This document shows positions 39,196 to 52,682 of a stretch of DNA of 64,000 nucleotides, piece after piece (within the stretch, counting starts at the first letter, position 1; each line of letters starts with the position of its first letter). Below the pieces are notes generated by a model that saw only the letters and a list, made by a program, of their open reading frames with translations, had not been told where the DNA came from and ran no database searches. Position numbers and translations under genes: made by a program. Location: positions 57,238-121,237 of the forward strand of contig KE560384.1 in assembly GCA_000442015.1 (NCBI GenBank). The letters are read 5' to 3'. This DNA comes from Rozella allomycis CSF55 (Eukaryota; Rozellomycota).

Positions 39196-39654
39196 CTATA
39201 AGTATTCATTACTATCTTGTTCACGATCCCCATATTCTCTCTTTTCACATTTTATACATCTTCTACGTTTTCTAGGTGGGCAGGTAGGGGCGATGGTCAC
39301 TGGCGGTAGCGATTTAGTCTTAGTTACAGTTTCACATGATATAGTGCTAGTTATTGGACCCAATGTTTGAGTTTCAGTTATTGTATTTGTTTTAGCTTCG
39401 CATGTTTCAGTAACGGTGGTTGTTTCACGTGGCAGAGTAGATGTTTCAATAAGTGTTTCGGTCTTAACCCTCGACTCTGTGGTTGGTGCCAATGTTTCGG
39501 TGACAGCTAATGTTTCCAAAATTGTTTCAGTTTGTGTCATTGTTTCGGTCATGGTCTTTCTTTTGCATCGGCATTTCCCCTCAATGTCAAGAACAGATGG
39601 AGCAGCTAGGATGTAAGATAAGAGTGAAAAGAAAGAAAGGATTATTGATTTCAT
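39196..39654 (-). CDS. Secreted Thr/Glu-repeat protein with basic Cys motif
   Basis: A 152-residue intron-free protein. Residues 1-17 are a signal peptide (MKSIILSFFSLLSYILA). A short CRCKRK segment follows, then about 85 residues of alternating Thr and hydrophobic residues spaced by Glu (TMTETMTQTETILETLAVTETL, ETTTVTETCEAKTNTITETQTL), a pattern of extended O-mannosylated fungal wall proteins. Near the end CPPRKRRRCIKCEK forms a basic Cys cluster, then an acidic tail. No anchor is seen. It pairs with a partial paralogue 0.5 kb away. A wall, cyst-coat or secreted host-interaction protein is possible; no family is recognised. Confidence 0.72.
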   Translation of the reverse strand: MKSIILSFFSLLSYILAAPSVLDIEGKCRCKRKTMTETMTQTETILETLAVTETLAPTTESRVKTETLIETSTLPRETTTVTETCEAKTNTITETQTLGPITSTISCETVTKTKSLPPVTIAPTCPPRKRRRCIKCEKREYGDREQDSNEYL

Positions 39655-39952
39655 ATTTCAATAAATACTCAGTTCTGGTAAAACTATATAAAGGGTATTG
39701 ACGTTTATAATAAAAGCTCCGTAAACAGAAATGATTTGGTGTCAGTATATACTTTCGTTGTAAACAATACCGTAATTAAAGTTATTTTTATGATAATTTA
39801 AAGCTGCATTGTGCAAAGGGTTCTTTTTTAAGAATATAGACTAATTGTATTTAAATTATTCCACTGGAATCCCAATAACCTTCATTGGGTTCATCAAATC
39901 ATTCAAATTTCAAATTTATGCAGCCAAATATGCACTTCAGTTTATATATATT

Positions 39953-40594
39953 ATGTGTATCAACAAATCCTCGTCTTCCGTTCCGGGCCGTTTACCGTTG
40001 TCACCGAAAATAAAAACAAATACAAAACCACTCCACATGATAGAGCCCCCATTATTGCATACTGAAGAGCGTCAAGAATACGATATAATGGATCTGGAAC
40101 TTTTAGGGAAAATAGCAATAGAATTAGGCGTTCACAATCACCCAGCAGTAAAACGATCTTTTGAGCGCCTGGTTGATTCAGTAGGGACGAAACGATTTGC
40201 AGAAGACTACTGCGCTCTCCAGAAATTTTTAATGAAACTCCATCACCAAGTACAAATATCAAGCGAATTCGAAAATTTCTATCATGGAGGGTCTGGGAAT
40301 CAAACGGCTTTAAATTATCTGTATTCGGGATTTCCTTCTGCTAATGGGCAAATGAATATTTATGGAATGGTTCCAAGAGTACCGTCAAGGGCTTTTAGGC
40401 AACACGGATTAACGCGACATTACAGTTGGAATGGCTCGTCGTCTTCAACTTCTTTGAATGAAACGGATTCACCTAGATACTACGCGCCTTCCTATCTTCA
40501 ACCTCGATCACTGTCATCATCGCACAACTATTATATCCAACCGAAACCCGAAAGGAAAAGGGAAGATTCGATCGAAGACAAAGATTCAAAATAG
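39953..40594 (+). CDS. Ser/Tyr-rich protein of unknown function
   Basis: From the first ATG in the frame (39953) the gene encodes 213 residues. Residues 45-105 look folded and helical (MDLELLGKIAIELGVHNHPAVKRSFERLVDSVGTKRFAEDYCALQKFLMKL). The remainder is disordered, rich in Ser, Tyr, Pro and Asn, ending in KPERKREDSIEDKDSK. No recognised domain. The stop is followed at once by GAATAAATG, a poly(A) signal. Its promoter region (39655-39952) shows nothing distinctive. Confidence 0.5.
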   Translation: MCINKSSSSVPGRLPLSPKIKTNTKPLHMIEPPLLHTEERQEYDIMDLELLGKIAIELGVHNHPAVKRSFERLVDSVGTKRFAEDYCALQKFLMKLHHQVQISSEFENFYHGGSGNQTALNYLYSGFPSANGQMNIYGMVPRVPSRAFRQHGLTRHYSWNGSSSSTSLNETDSPRYYAPSYLQPRSLSSSHNYYIQPKPERKREDSIEDKDSK

Positions 40595-40690
40595 AATAAA
40601 TGCATTTATGAGAACATAATTTGACTTCTTTATGTAAAATAGTTTTTGAACATCTTAATTTATGCTTCTTTGACCCCTGTTAATTGAGGA

Positions 40691-42412
<1,722 letters not shown>

Positions 42413-42870
42413 ATCATCTGGTCTAATTTAAGTATATATGAAACCTCTTGTGAGATCATAGCAAATATTTGCCAAATGTAAACGTTTGTAAATTTTGGAC
42501 ATTACGTTTGTAGCAATGTATGACTTCAGGCCTTCAGCCACCTAGCCGTATATCAAATTAGGGTAAAAGTTGACTGACTTTAAAGAAAAAATAAATTAAT
42601 CTATCATTTTTGTCGAAAACAACAAAAGGGATTCCCCGGCAAGCCAGAGGAATCCAAACCAGAAATTATAAGGCCGAGATGCCGTAATGACATTCGTTGA
42701 ACACGACCGGACGGGATGTGCAATGCCCCATCATGCCCAATAAGTCCAGCGAAGTTGACTACTGGACTTACCCTCCAGGTAAGTTAACTCTGTGGAAAAT
42801 TACAGAATATATGGGTTCCAAATTTCAGGAAAGGTTACTTGTGGGTAATAATTTAATTAAAGCCAAGAGA
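42413..42870. other. Poorly resolved stretch, possible small plus-strand gene
   Basis: Between the unidentified minus-strand gene and the tricalbin stop, plus-strand fragments look coding-like: a presequence-like segment at about 42622-42680 (PRQARGIQTRNYKAEM), and VDYWTYPP joined by a 27-nt GT-AG intron (42780-42806) to EYMGSKFQERLL. I could not build one consistent frame. It may be a small mitochondrial protein gene, or chance. GGATTCC/GGAATCC at 42628-42654 is a short inverted repeat. Confidence 0.3.
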
Positions 42871-42882
42871 AATAAATTTATT
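42871..42882. terminator. Palindromic poly(A) signal AATAAATTTATT
   Basis: AATAAATTTATT reads as AATAAA on both strands and contains the tricalbin stop codon (minus). If the small plus-strand candidate is real, the two genes share it. Confidence 0.55.
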
Positions 42883-45800
42883 GTAACATTTTTAAGGAAA
42901 AGCCTCTCTTTCTTTGCTCTGGAGCCTTTTCTTCGCAAGTGATATCAAAGAATAATGATATTTTGTCTTTGTGAGTGTCTGAAATGGTAACAGTGAATGA
43001 AATGGGACCATTGGTACCATTTAATATTTCGCCTGGAATAAACGAGCCTTGAGCTACCAGTTCACTTTCAGTAATAAGGTTAGCATGTCGTAATTCAACA
43101 TGTAGAGACGTTAAAAGGTCTTTTAAATAGATCTGGAAAGTTTCATTGAATGCCAATGAATTCTTTTTCAAAGTTTTCGATTTGAAAACAGTTTTGGAAG
43201 AATCCTTGATTTTGACGTAGAGATCATTTCTTGGAGAGGCCATATCCATGTTCTTCAGCTTCAAATTTAGCAGCCAGATTTTATTAGCGTTTATTGATAA
43301 ATCTGATTTTGACAGTGTTTTAGCAATTTCAGTTGATTGATGGTCACCCAGCATGTCAGCAATAGAATCCATCGACATTGAGTAAATGGGGTTTTCAGAG
43401 TTTCTTTGATCGTTTAAAGTATCTTCGCTTTCATCATTTTCACTTTGAAAGTCGACGTCATTTCTCATGTCCATTGAAAATCGTTGCATTAAATGTCTTT
43501 TCGCATTTCTTATATTCTTTGAGAGTTTTTTTGGATTAAGACTATTGATGACGGAATTTTGTTTGGCTTGAAGTAGAGATGGATACAAATACAGCTGGAT
43601 GTTAAGATCCCCTTGTTGTTTCAAATTGCTAAGAGTTAGGCATTTTGAGATAGATTTTCCGATTTCTAGATCAGACAAATTGTAGTTGGCTGAGCCTAAT
43701 AAGACGCTGAAATTAACTTTATTCCAATCTTTAACATCAAAAGTTAAAATTGGGTTTTTTCTGTCAAAGGGGATTTCAAACATTTCATTCCAAATTGGAT
43801 TGCATGATTTCTTAATAACTTTAGTTTTGAATATTTTGTCATTTCCAATTCGTACAGTGCAAAATGGGTCGCTACTTTCTTCATTGTCCACTGCTTCAAG
43901 GTTAGACGCAGAAATGATTTCCACTTGCAAGATTAGCGGGGCTTTATTTGAAAATATTAAGTTATTTACTTTTATCGTCAATTAATTTATTAACAAATGG
44001 AAGAGAACTGGAAACTTTGTATGAAACAGCGATGGATAATTCACCGCCATTTTCAGAGTTTTTTAAAGGAAAGAAGGAATCCTAATTTTGAAATAATGAA
44101 ATAAAAATACGATTTGATTTAAATTTGGCAAATTTAATGGAAGGGAAAGTAAGCCAACAATTTGATGCCCTGAGGTAGGCATATCTTTTTGATCTTTAAC
44201 AAGAATATTTATTTTAGTTTTTGAAGGATCTAAAATTAGAAATTCAAAAGTTTCGTCCCAATTAGGATCCATTTTCTTTTCATTTTTTGTTCTTTGACTT
44301 TCATCAGTTGCATCGTTGAGAAACAATTCAACAAAAGGGTTGATTAATTTTCCTTTGAAATATCTCAATTGTTTTACAGTCACTGAAAGAATTCCAATAA
44401 ATGGTTCAATGGAGGTTTCAGGGGTAATCAAGTCAAAATATCCAGCTTGGAAGTTTATTAATCCTTTATCAATCAAATTAATTGAACTTTTAAAGATTTA
44501 AAATAATTTTACTAATCTTCAACGATGCCAGTTTTTGTTGTTAAATTGAAGACTGAAAATTGGCATTTCCCAGTTGATAAATCTTTTCCAATGTTGCTCT
44601 TTTCAAGAATCTCCAACGTTATTAATTCTTGTGGTAATGAAAGTGGGAAATAAAGATTTTCTCCTTTCCATTCAACAGACCCTGCATGGCTGGAAAAGGT
44701 AGTTGATGATCTCGCTGTAACGTTTGAATATGATGAAATCAATCGACAATAATAAACACCTTTGCCTCTAACATCATCATGTTTCAATCCAATTCCATCT
44801 TTTAAACTTATTTTTATTATTCCAATATATAATTCTTTTAAATCGTTTAATAAGAATTACTCTTTTCCATGCTAGATAAATTCTCATTGAAAATCATATT
44901 CACATGCTTAAAACTAAATGTCATTCTTATTTTGCCAGATTCTGCATTTTTTAAAATGAACCAATCCTTTTGTGCATCCTTTACTTGTCATACTTCAATT
45001 TTACTTGTTGAATAACATCCTTGACTGGAATTGAGATATTTCCAATTAGGCCTGAACCCGCCAAAATATCTCTCTGGTCATAAATTGATACAATTATAGT
45101 TTGAATATTTAAATCATGTATAAAAACTTCAAATGTTTCTTCAAAAGTAGGTGAATTGTTTCTCTTTTTAGTTCTAGTCTTGAAGAGAACCATCGGTTGT
45201 TGTCTTGAATATTCTTCCAAGTTTGTTTGATTTTTATAAATAGAAATCTCTGCAAATGGATTGTAAAGCTTTGAAATTGTCTTTTCTTTGCTTATCAACT
45301 CTTTCGCTTGATGCAAAGTCATTCTCAATATTCCACAAGCTAGTTCTTACAATGCTTCAGGATCTTACCAGAATTACATTCTTCTACGTTAGATTCAATA
45401 ACTGGTGAAAATGATGCGTCAAAATTGATCTCTCCTCTTCCTTCTTTAAAATCAGTCTTTTTCAATTGAAGCCATCTTTATTTTTAAAAACTTTTAAATC
45501 TTTACTGATTGTTTAATGCTTCTCCTTGAATTAATGGCTCAACATCCAATGTAACAAATCCCATGGGTTTGTCCTTTTTCAGATTGTTGTAATCCAAAAC
45601 TCTCAATTTTATCTTTTCACTTGAATTTTGAACAAGAAAATACAAAGTTTCATTCCAAAAGGGATTTAAATTGTCCATTATTATTCTAGTTCGGCCAACC
45701 TCCTTTTCATTAATTTCAATTTTGACATAAGCATCAGCTGAACCTACTTGTTTAAAGTTAATAAAAGATTACCCATAGCATCAACTTTGGGAAGATTTCT

Positions 45801-46826
45801 AGCTTGATGAATCGTCATTTTCAAAACACCAATTGCTGTATCAGCAAACCCTCCACTAATCATTGATTCAATATCAAGCGTCAATTTATTTGGATTCACC
45901 ATAAAAGAAGCCAAAAGATCAACAATTAAGTTATTCAACCAATTGGACAACCCAGGCAACTACATTTCTCTCCAATCGTTCGCTTACATCCATAATATCC
46001 AGAGATTTCAGTGGCTTCAACACAAAATCTATTTGTGGATTCTCCATAAACACTAAATCTATCAATTTAACAAACGGCGACGCTGACATCAACTTTAATT
46101 GGATTCTAAGTTTTCCTGAAAAGTAAATTTCTTTCAACATAATAGGAATATCAACTCCAACAACACCCTTTCCAAATCTTGCTGTCAATACAACTTTAGA
46201 GTTCCAAGCAAACGATCTTTTTCTCTTTGTAGGTTCATCATCGTTTGGTGTAAAATTAACATCCAGATCTAAATGCTCATCAACACAAATTAACAATTCT
46301 TACAACAATATCTCCATCAGTCTTTGGATAAACTCTAACTCCCTCTATCCTAGGAGACTCGCTTCCCAATGTGAATTCAGTCAACTTTATACTTTCCTGA
46401 ACATCAATCAATCAATTTCATACAATCAGATTAGGTTTATTATCTTCAAGAATAAAATTAACACTCTCTACAATCGACGTCGACAATACAGGCTCATAAA
46501 CTGTCCAAAATTTCTCCATTAAATGATTAAACCATTCCGCACTCTCATTATGCGACTCCAACTGATTTAACCTCGTCATAATCCATTACCCTTTCAATGG
46601 CAAGATCTTTTTCAACAGCTACTCTTATTACCGTTTTCAGTCTCCTCTCTTTTCTCTTGTACGCAAATATCAACAAGAAACAACACACAAAAATATACGC
46701 GATCGAAAATCCAAATCTTCCCAAATAGTAAATCAATATTGACATCAACATAAATTGCAATGAGATAGAAGGAATCTTTGTTTCTTTTTGCCCCTCGTCA
46801 TACACTTCTGCTTCCAAATTGTCCAT
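42878..46826 (-). CDS. Tricalbin / extended synaptotagmin (TM-SMP-multiple C2)
   Basis: Tricalbins tether the ER to the plasma membrane and move lipids. The N-terminus (start ATG 46826, MDNLEAEVYDEG) leads to a hydrophobic hairpin (LMSILIYYLGRFGFSIAYIFVCCFLLIFAY). The SMP domain follows: ESAEWFNHLMEKFWTVYEPVLSTSIVESVN, FTLGSESPRIEGVRVYPKT, KGVVGVDIPIMLKEIYFSGKLRIQLKL, then PLKSLDIMDLPGLSNWLNNLI. At least five C2 domains come after, for example GVLKMTIHQARNLPKVDAMG, GILRMTLHQAKELISKEK, SVTVKQLRYFKGKLINPFVELFL, ILQVEIISASNLEAVDNEESSDPFCTV (Asp ligands for calcium present) and a degenerate last one. Introns I placed are 46397-46423, 46277-46304, 45960-45987 and 45744-45772; about six more in the C2 region are evident. 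The stop is in AATAAA. Confidence 0.9.
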
Positions 46827-46856
46827 TAAGATTAGCTTCGCCACACTGTCATTGTC
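46827..46856. promoter_or_regulatory. 30-bp gap between divergent start codons (tricalbin / UVRAG)
   Basis: Only 30 bp lie between the two ATGs, leaving no room for separate promoters; regulatory sequence must overlap coding DNA. Confidence 0.5.
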
Positions 46857-48275
46857 ATGAAACTATTTAGAAATATTAAAGGTATTGTTTTCCGGCAAGT
46901 GGTGAGGTCTTCAGAGTCGCTCTTGATCAAGATTATAATATTGCATACGGATAAACCACAAAGTGTAATTGACAGGGTGGTTGCATCAACGCCAGTAATA
47001 AAATTGTTTTGGTTGACAGAGAATTTCAGAATTGACTTTTTTGATTTAGATGATGATCTCTATAATCCATGCTATGGGTCTTCTAATATAAAGATAATAG
47101 TTTTTGATCAAGAAAGGTTGGTATTGGATTACGATATTGATCTTGAACGACTTTATTTTGTGGGAACTGATGTATATTGTAATTAATCGAAATACAAGAT
47201 TCCTCGAATCAATTTTGAAGAAAACACAATACTGTTGGAATTTTTTGATGGATATTATTCAAATTTTGAACTGAATGACGTTGAGAAACAATATGCGGCA
47301 ACAACACCCAGAGTAATTAAATTATTGTTAATTGACCAGGTAAAGTCAAGTTATACAATGAACACTCTGTTGCATATTCAAGTTTTATTATTACGTTTGA
47401 GAGAAGAAAAGGGCTCATTGGATGATTTATTTGAATCTGTTAATAAAGCAATAGAAGGCAAAAGGGATATTATTAATAACTCTACGGAAATGGAGGTTCT
47501 AAAGCTAAGGATAGCGAAATTGGAGAAGAATAGAGACAATTTAAAGGCAATTATTTCTTCAAGTACCATAATTGATGAAATTTATTAAGGAAAGACAAAA
47601 ATCAGACTATTGAGAGAAGACCTTAGCAATCGAAAGAAAAATCTGAATAGTCATAATCAACCGGCTCCACCCACAGACAAATCATCCTTGGAAATTGCTA
47701 TTCAAAATCAGTAATTTGATGCTTAAAAAATTTTAGGAAACATTTATTGTCATATAAAGAAATGATAAAAACGGCAGAACTGGATATCGTTTCCAAAATA
47801 TTCAATATACTGCAAATAAGCTCTCAAACTCAATCGATTATGGGCATAAATGTTCCTAACGTCGATTTGATAACCGGTAAAAGATTTTGTACTATCATTA
47901 AGAGAATTATCAGAAGAGAATTTGTCAACAGCTTTGGGTTACATTTCATTAACAGTCCAAAACATCTCAAATCTATTTGATATACCATTGAAGTTTCAAA
48001 TTCACTTTAAAGGGTCTAAATCATTTATTGAAGATCCTCTGTCTGATGATCCAGATTGGTAAATGCTTTGTAAATGGGTCAAAGGTATCCACTGTATCTA
48101 AGAAGAATGGAAAGACAGAGGTTTGACTATGGCTTCTTTTTGCTAAATAAAAATATAGAAACAGTAATATTACCGACTTAACGTAGTTCAGATTTTGGAC
48201 AAGTACAATTTCAAAGCAAAGTCTCTTAAAAATACTATTCAGAATATATATTCAATAAAAGATATCTTAGAATGA
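46857..48275 (+). CDS. UVRAG: UVRAG/Vps38-like subunit of PI3-kinase complex II
   Basis: UVRAG (yeast Vps38) directs the Vps34-Beclin complex to endosomes. Seven exons with introns at 47172-47198, 47563-47589, 47711-47736, 47877-47904, 48059-48084 and 48164-48191 give an exact 418-residue frame. An N-terminal C2-like part has NTILLEFFDGYYS-type sequence, then SSYTMNTLLHIQ, a coiled coil (LRIAKLEKNRDNLKAI, RLLREDLSNRKKNL) and the conserved C-terminal domain: FNILQISSQTQSIMGINVPN, STALGYISLTVQNISNLFDIPLKF, GSKSFIEDPLSD, WYPLYLRRMERQRFDYGFFLLNKNIETIL. The last block, PLY-x(6)-R-x-RF-x-YG-x-FLLNKNI, is diagnostic for the family. Most of it is invisible until the short introns are removed. Confidence 0.9.
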
Positions 48276-48327
48276 TTGCTCGACGGAGTTTATTAAATTA
48301 ATATCAACAATTACTGAGCCACCCCCA

Positions 48328-51203
48328 ATGCAATTGACATTGTTAGCTGTCATTATTCAGTTCCTAATTTGTGTTAGCAAAGCAAATTCTTTGAATTCTT
48401 GCAATGTACATCCGCATAGTAGACATGATTGTGGATACGTAGGCATCAGCCCAGATGAATGTGAAGCCTTGAATTGTTGCTGGGCTCCATTGCTCACAAC
48501 AAATCATCCATGGTGTTTTCATAGAAATAAGAATTGTGATGGATACCGCCTAAGCAAGTTGTGGGAGAGCAAGCACTCAATCGAGGCAAAGTTGGTCGCA
48601 ATCAATCCTGACTGTTTGAAATTTGGAAAGATCGTTAAAAAATTGAAACTTCTTGTTGATTTTGAGGACAAGGATAGAATTCATGTAAAGATTGGTGACT
48701 GGAAGGGAGAAAGATACCAAGTCCCAGAATCTGTTTTTCCAAGGCCAAAAAGTCAAACTTTTGATTTCTTACGTTTTTCAAAGGATAATAGCAAGATAAA
48801 CTCAAAAATGGTGATTTTTAAAGAAAACAAGGAATATAGAATTGAGATTTTGACTGACCCTTTTCGATTTAAGATCATTAGAAAAGCAACAATGGAAACG
48901 ATATTTGAATCTAAAGAAGAATTCATTTTTGAAGAAACTTACATTGAAATGTCCACAAAAATAAGAGCGGGATCACATTTGTATGGATTAGGAGAAATAG
49001 CTAGAAACTTTATAGTGAAAGATAATTCCATTTCAACACTTTTCACGAGAGATGCAGCGACACCAGAAAATGAAAATTTGTATGGCTCCCATCCATTTTA
49101 TCTTGAAATGAATAAAGGAAGATCACATGGAGTGGTAAAATATGTTTCACCTTGTAAAATAGTTTCTACTGAATAGCAATGCCATGGATGTTATTAAGAC
49201 CTCTACTTCTTTGACATATAAATTGGTCGGCGGGATTCTTGATTTTTATATCTTCATGGGTCCTTTGCCAACTGATGTGATTTCACAGTATTGGCAAGTT
49301 ATTGGAGCGCCGGCTATGATACCTTATTGGGCTCTTGGTTTTCATCAATGCAGATATGGTTACAAAACTATTTGGGAAGTAATGGAAGTTGTTGATAACT
49401 TTGAAAAACATCAAATTCCTTTGGAAACAATGTGGGTTGACATAGAGTACATTATTTGTCTTCACATAACAATAGATACATGGATGGATACAGAGATTTC
49501 ACTTTCGATCCTCAAAGATACCCCGTTCAAGTTGTTCGTAAATTTGTTGATAAATTACATTCAAATGGACAAAAGTTTACCTTAATAGTTGACCCTGGTA
49601 TTAAATTGGATTTGCCTCAAAATTAGGTATTAAAATTGACCCCGGTTTAAAATCATACGACAATGGAATAGAGAAAGATATTTTCCTTAAAAATAACAAT
49701 GGAGACAACTTGATTGGAAAAGTTTGGCCCGGGCTTGTACATTTTCNTTGGAAAAGTTTGGCCTGGATTTGTACATTTTCCAGATTTCTTTCACCCCAAA
49801 GCTCAAGAATGGTGGAACGAATGCTTTGCCGAATTTTATGATCACGTTCCAGTTGATGGTACATGGATTGATATGAATGGTAAATATTGAACTGTTATTT
49901 AAGAAAGAATTGGCAAACTTTTGTGATGGCGATTGTTTCAATCCTCCAGTGGATTCTGAAAGCATCAACTTTACTCCATATAGAATTCACAATGGATGGG
50001 CCAGATTACCGCTATTCACAAAAACCACCCCAATGGATGCAGTTCATTATGGGGGTCATTTAGAATTTGATGTTCATAATTTGTTTGGTTTAATGGAAGC
50101 CAAAGCTACTTTTAAAATGTCAACCACATTTCATCCAAACAAAAGACCCTTCATTCTTTCAAGGTCAACTTTTCCTGGTACTTATATTTTCATAATTAAC
50201 AATAGGTTCTGGTAAATATTCATATCATTGGACTGGCGATAATTGGTCTACGTGGCGCCAAATGCATCTTTCAATTCCAGCAATATTAAACTTTAACATG
50301 TTTGGGATTCCAATGGTGGGTGCCGACATTTGCGGATTCAATGGTCAAACCACTGAAAATCTTTGTGCAAGATGGATGGCTTTAGGTGCCTTTTATCCAT
50401 TTTCCAGAAATCACAATTCAATTGACGCTGAATCTCAAGAACCTTATCTATGGCCAATCGTTTCAAAAGTTTCTAAAAAGTATTTACGTTTAAGATACAA
50501 GTTATTGCCTTATTGGTACACCCTGTTTTACGAATCATCTGAGTTTAAAAAGGTTGTAATTCAACCCTTGTTCTTTGATTTCCCAAATGATGAAATCTCT
50601 CTTTCTATAGACACGCAATTCATGTTAGGAAGCAGTTTGATGGTTTCACCTGTACTAAAAGACTCGGAAAGCGTTAACGTATATTTTCCAAAAGCTAAAT
50701 GGTACGCGTTGGAAAGTTTTGAGGCTATTCCATCCGATGGATACCATCAAATACATGCATCAATTGATTACCTCCCTGTCTACATTAAAGGGGGTCGTAT
50801 AGTACCAATTCAAGGATTCGCCATGGTCACTGAGAAAGCAAGGAAACAACCATTTCATTTGTTAATTGCATTAAGTGAAAATGGTAAGGCATCTGGATCA
50901 TTGTACATTGATGACGGAGAATCATTGAATATTAAATCACATTATTCTTACATTCATTTCAGTGCGAACATTAAAGATAATTATGGATCGATTTCATCAA
51001 AAGGAAAGTTTGATTACGCAGCACCTCAAATATGCAGCGTAAAAATACTTGGAATGAAATGGAAACCTGCAAAAATACAAATCAGTGGCAATGAAATAAC
51101 CGAAAGAAATTCTTCATATGATTCAACCAAGGGTGTATTGCAAATTGAAAACATTGAATTGCCGACTTCAAGCGAATTTATTATCCACTTGATCAACTTT
51201 TAA
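48328..51203 (+). CDS. GH31 alpha-glucosidase with trefoil domain, secreted or lysosomal
   Basis: Six exons with introns at 49135-49162, 49447-49475, 49598-49626, 49880-49907 and 50178-50205 encode 899 residues once the duplicate at the n (49747) is reduced to one copy. A signal peptide ([19 protein letters not shown]) precedes a P-type trefoil domain ([26 protein letters not shown]). The GH31 barrel has [32 protein letters not shown], and the nucleophile motif WIDMNE (split by the fourth intron). [22 protein letters not shown] carries the acid/base Asp; [14 protein letters not shown] follows. Such enzymes release glucose from maltose or glycogen in vacuole or outside the cell. All catalytic residues are present. 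N-glycosylation sites are few. Confidence 0.95.
49714..49780. repeat. 33-bp direct repeat around 'n' in the GH31 gene (assembly overlap)
   Basis: Copies at 49714-49746 and 49748-49780 differ at two bases and flank the n at 49747. Both encode GKVWPGxVHF in different frames. Removing 34 bases restores an exact frame. Confidence 0.88.
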
Positions 51204-51222
51204 TAAAAATTGCTTAAATATT

Positions 51223-52066
51223 CTAGGAGGTTTTAATGTATTCATATGCAGACATAGAAATTGCTGCTGAAGGAACAAGCCAGAATGCTCTCAAGAGTGA
51301 ACCATTCAACCATTCTCTTCCAGAAACATTTCTAAAAATACTTTGACTGAATCTAATTAGCGACTTGGTGTCTTCTTGCAACTGCCAGCGTGTTTTTATA
51401 ATATCCAAGGGTCCAGATACGATTGAGGCCAAAAAGCATGCTAGCGATGACGATAATAATGTTCCTGTCAGGGTTGACCTATCTTAACATTCATCATCCA
51501 ATGTTGTACCACCCCTTGCTTTTTCGTACACAGTAAAATATATCATTGAATGAGGAACATAAACTATCAGTGAAATTCCATATCCCTTAAAGAACCCTTT
51601 AAGTCCATTTCGCTGCCATACATCTTTAATGACAGACATGGTAGAAGAAGATTTTGCCTGGACCTGCATGTGCTGTTTTATGACATCCATGGGAGTCCAC
51701 AATAATCCAGATACTATCTGTGGTATTTTAATTCTAGATTTTTTACTTCAGCTGCCACAGCTGACAAACAATGTGTAACAGAATTATCGTTGAAACTCTT
51801 TTTTGTTTTCAAAAACTTTTTGGTTTCCTCATACGTTAATAAATAAGATGACAAAGCCGGTGATGTGAATACAAGTGAGGCGAATAGTCCACTGTACAAA
51901 TTTTTCACATTCAAGGGTTTTCCGGATTGAACAGATACTTTAACCGTGTCTTTAAAAGTTAGATAATAAATTTACCTATCGGGTGAGTAATCGCTCTTGA
52001 TATCAATCCGCTGAACGATGATGCGATCGCCACATTCCAAAAATCGGCATCATCTGCATTAGGCAT
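51223..52066 (-). CDS. Mitochondrial carrier family (SLC25) protein
   Basis: Four exons with introns at 51950-51975, 51718-51746 and 51483-51509 give a 253-residue frame. The three carrier repeats are visible through their PxD motifs: HPIDTVKVSVQ (split by the first intron), LWTPMDVIKQHMQVQ and SGPLDIIKTRWQLQ, each followed by a second helix (LYSGLFASLVFTSPALSSYLLTYEETK; GFFKGYGISLIVYVPHSMIYFTVYE; WLNGSLLRAFWLVPSAAISMSAYEYIK). It is short for the family (about 300) because loops are trimmed. The transported substrate cannot be told. Its 3' end is 19 bp from the GH31 stop. Confidence 0.88.
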
Positions 52067-52219
52067 TAAAATATGATACTAAGCCACGAATATAAATGGA
52101 TCTAATAAAAAATAGCAATAAACTGGTACTCTAATGCTTTATTGAACCAATGTGTATTCCATCAGATGGCCCTGGCCAGACAGCATCCTTGCACTACGCC
52201 ACTAGATAAGAGAATCAAG

Positions 52220-52645
52220 ATGGCAAAGATTAACCTTGGTCATTTATTTCATTTTTTGAATTTTGTTGTTAGTATACTAACAGCGTATTGCGGAGTAATG
52301 TTTGTCCTGAATTTCACTTTTCGTGATGTAATACTTGGAGTGTATGCTGTGTAAATTGTATGTTTCTCTACCATTTAGAATATTTGGTGCCCTTCTTTTT
52401 GTGTCAGACTTGAAAGGAATATCTGCTATAAAGTCACAGTTGGCCTTTTTAAGCAATATGCTCGGGAGAGGTTTGACTTATCTATTGTAATGTTGTTGAT
52501 AATTTTATATAGCCTGGGATGCTTTGTACTTGGAAGCCAAGGATACTCGCTGATAGTTGGAGCTGTCATACTAGCGATTGCATTCCTTACAATTATATGC
52601 TCCTTTATTGCTGGATTTGATGCATATCCAGAGCCAATAATCTAA
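52220..52645 (+). CDS. TVP15: Tvp15/COPI-associated Golgi membrane protein
   Basis: Three exons with introns at 52351-52378 and 52487-52512 give 123 residues forming four hydrophobic helices: FHFLNFVVSILTAYCGVMF, IFGALLFVSDL, GLTYLFLGCFVLG and IVGAVILAIAFLTIICSFIAGF. Spacing and the GALLFVSDLKG... RGLTYL pattern match the COPI_assoc/Tvp15 family of late Golgi proteins linked to vesicle recycling. An ATG upstream in frame (52142) would add 26 non-membrane residues and is less likely. Confidence 0.75.
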
Positions 52646-52682
52646 TTTCATAAAGAATTAATTTATAGATAATGAATTATGT

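Noticed and set aside
42600-42870. A small plus-strand mitochondrial protein gene
   Set aside because: Coding-like fragments exist and one 27-nt intron fits, but no single frame with start and stop could be assembled, so it is kept only as a low-confidence note.
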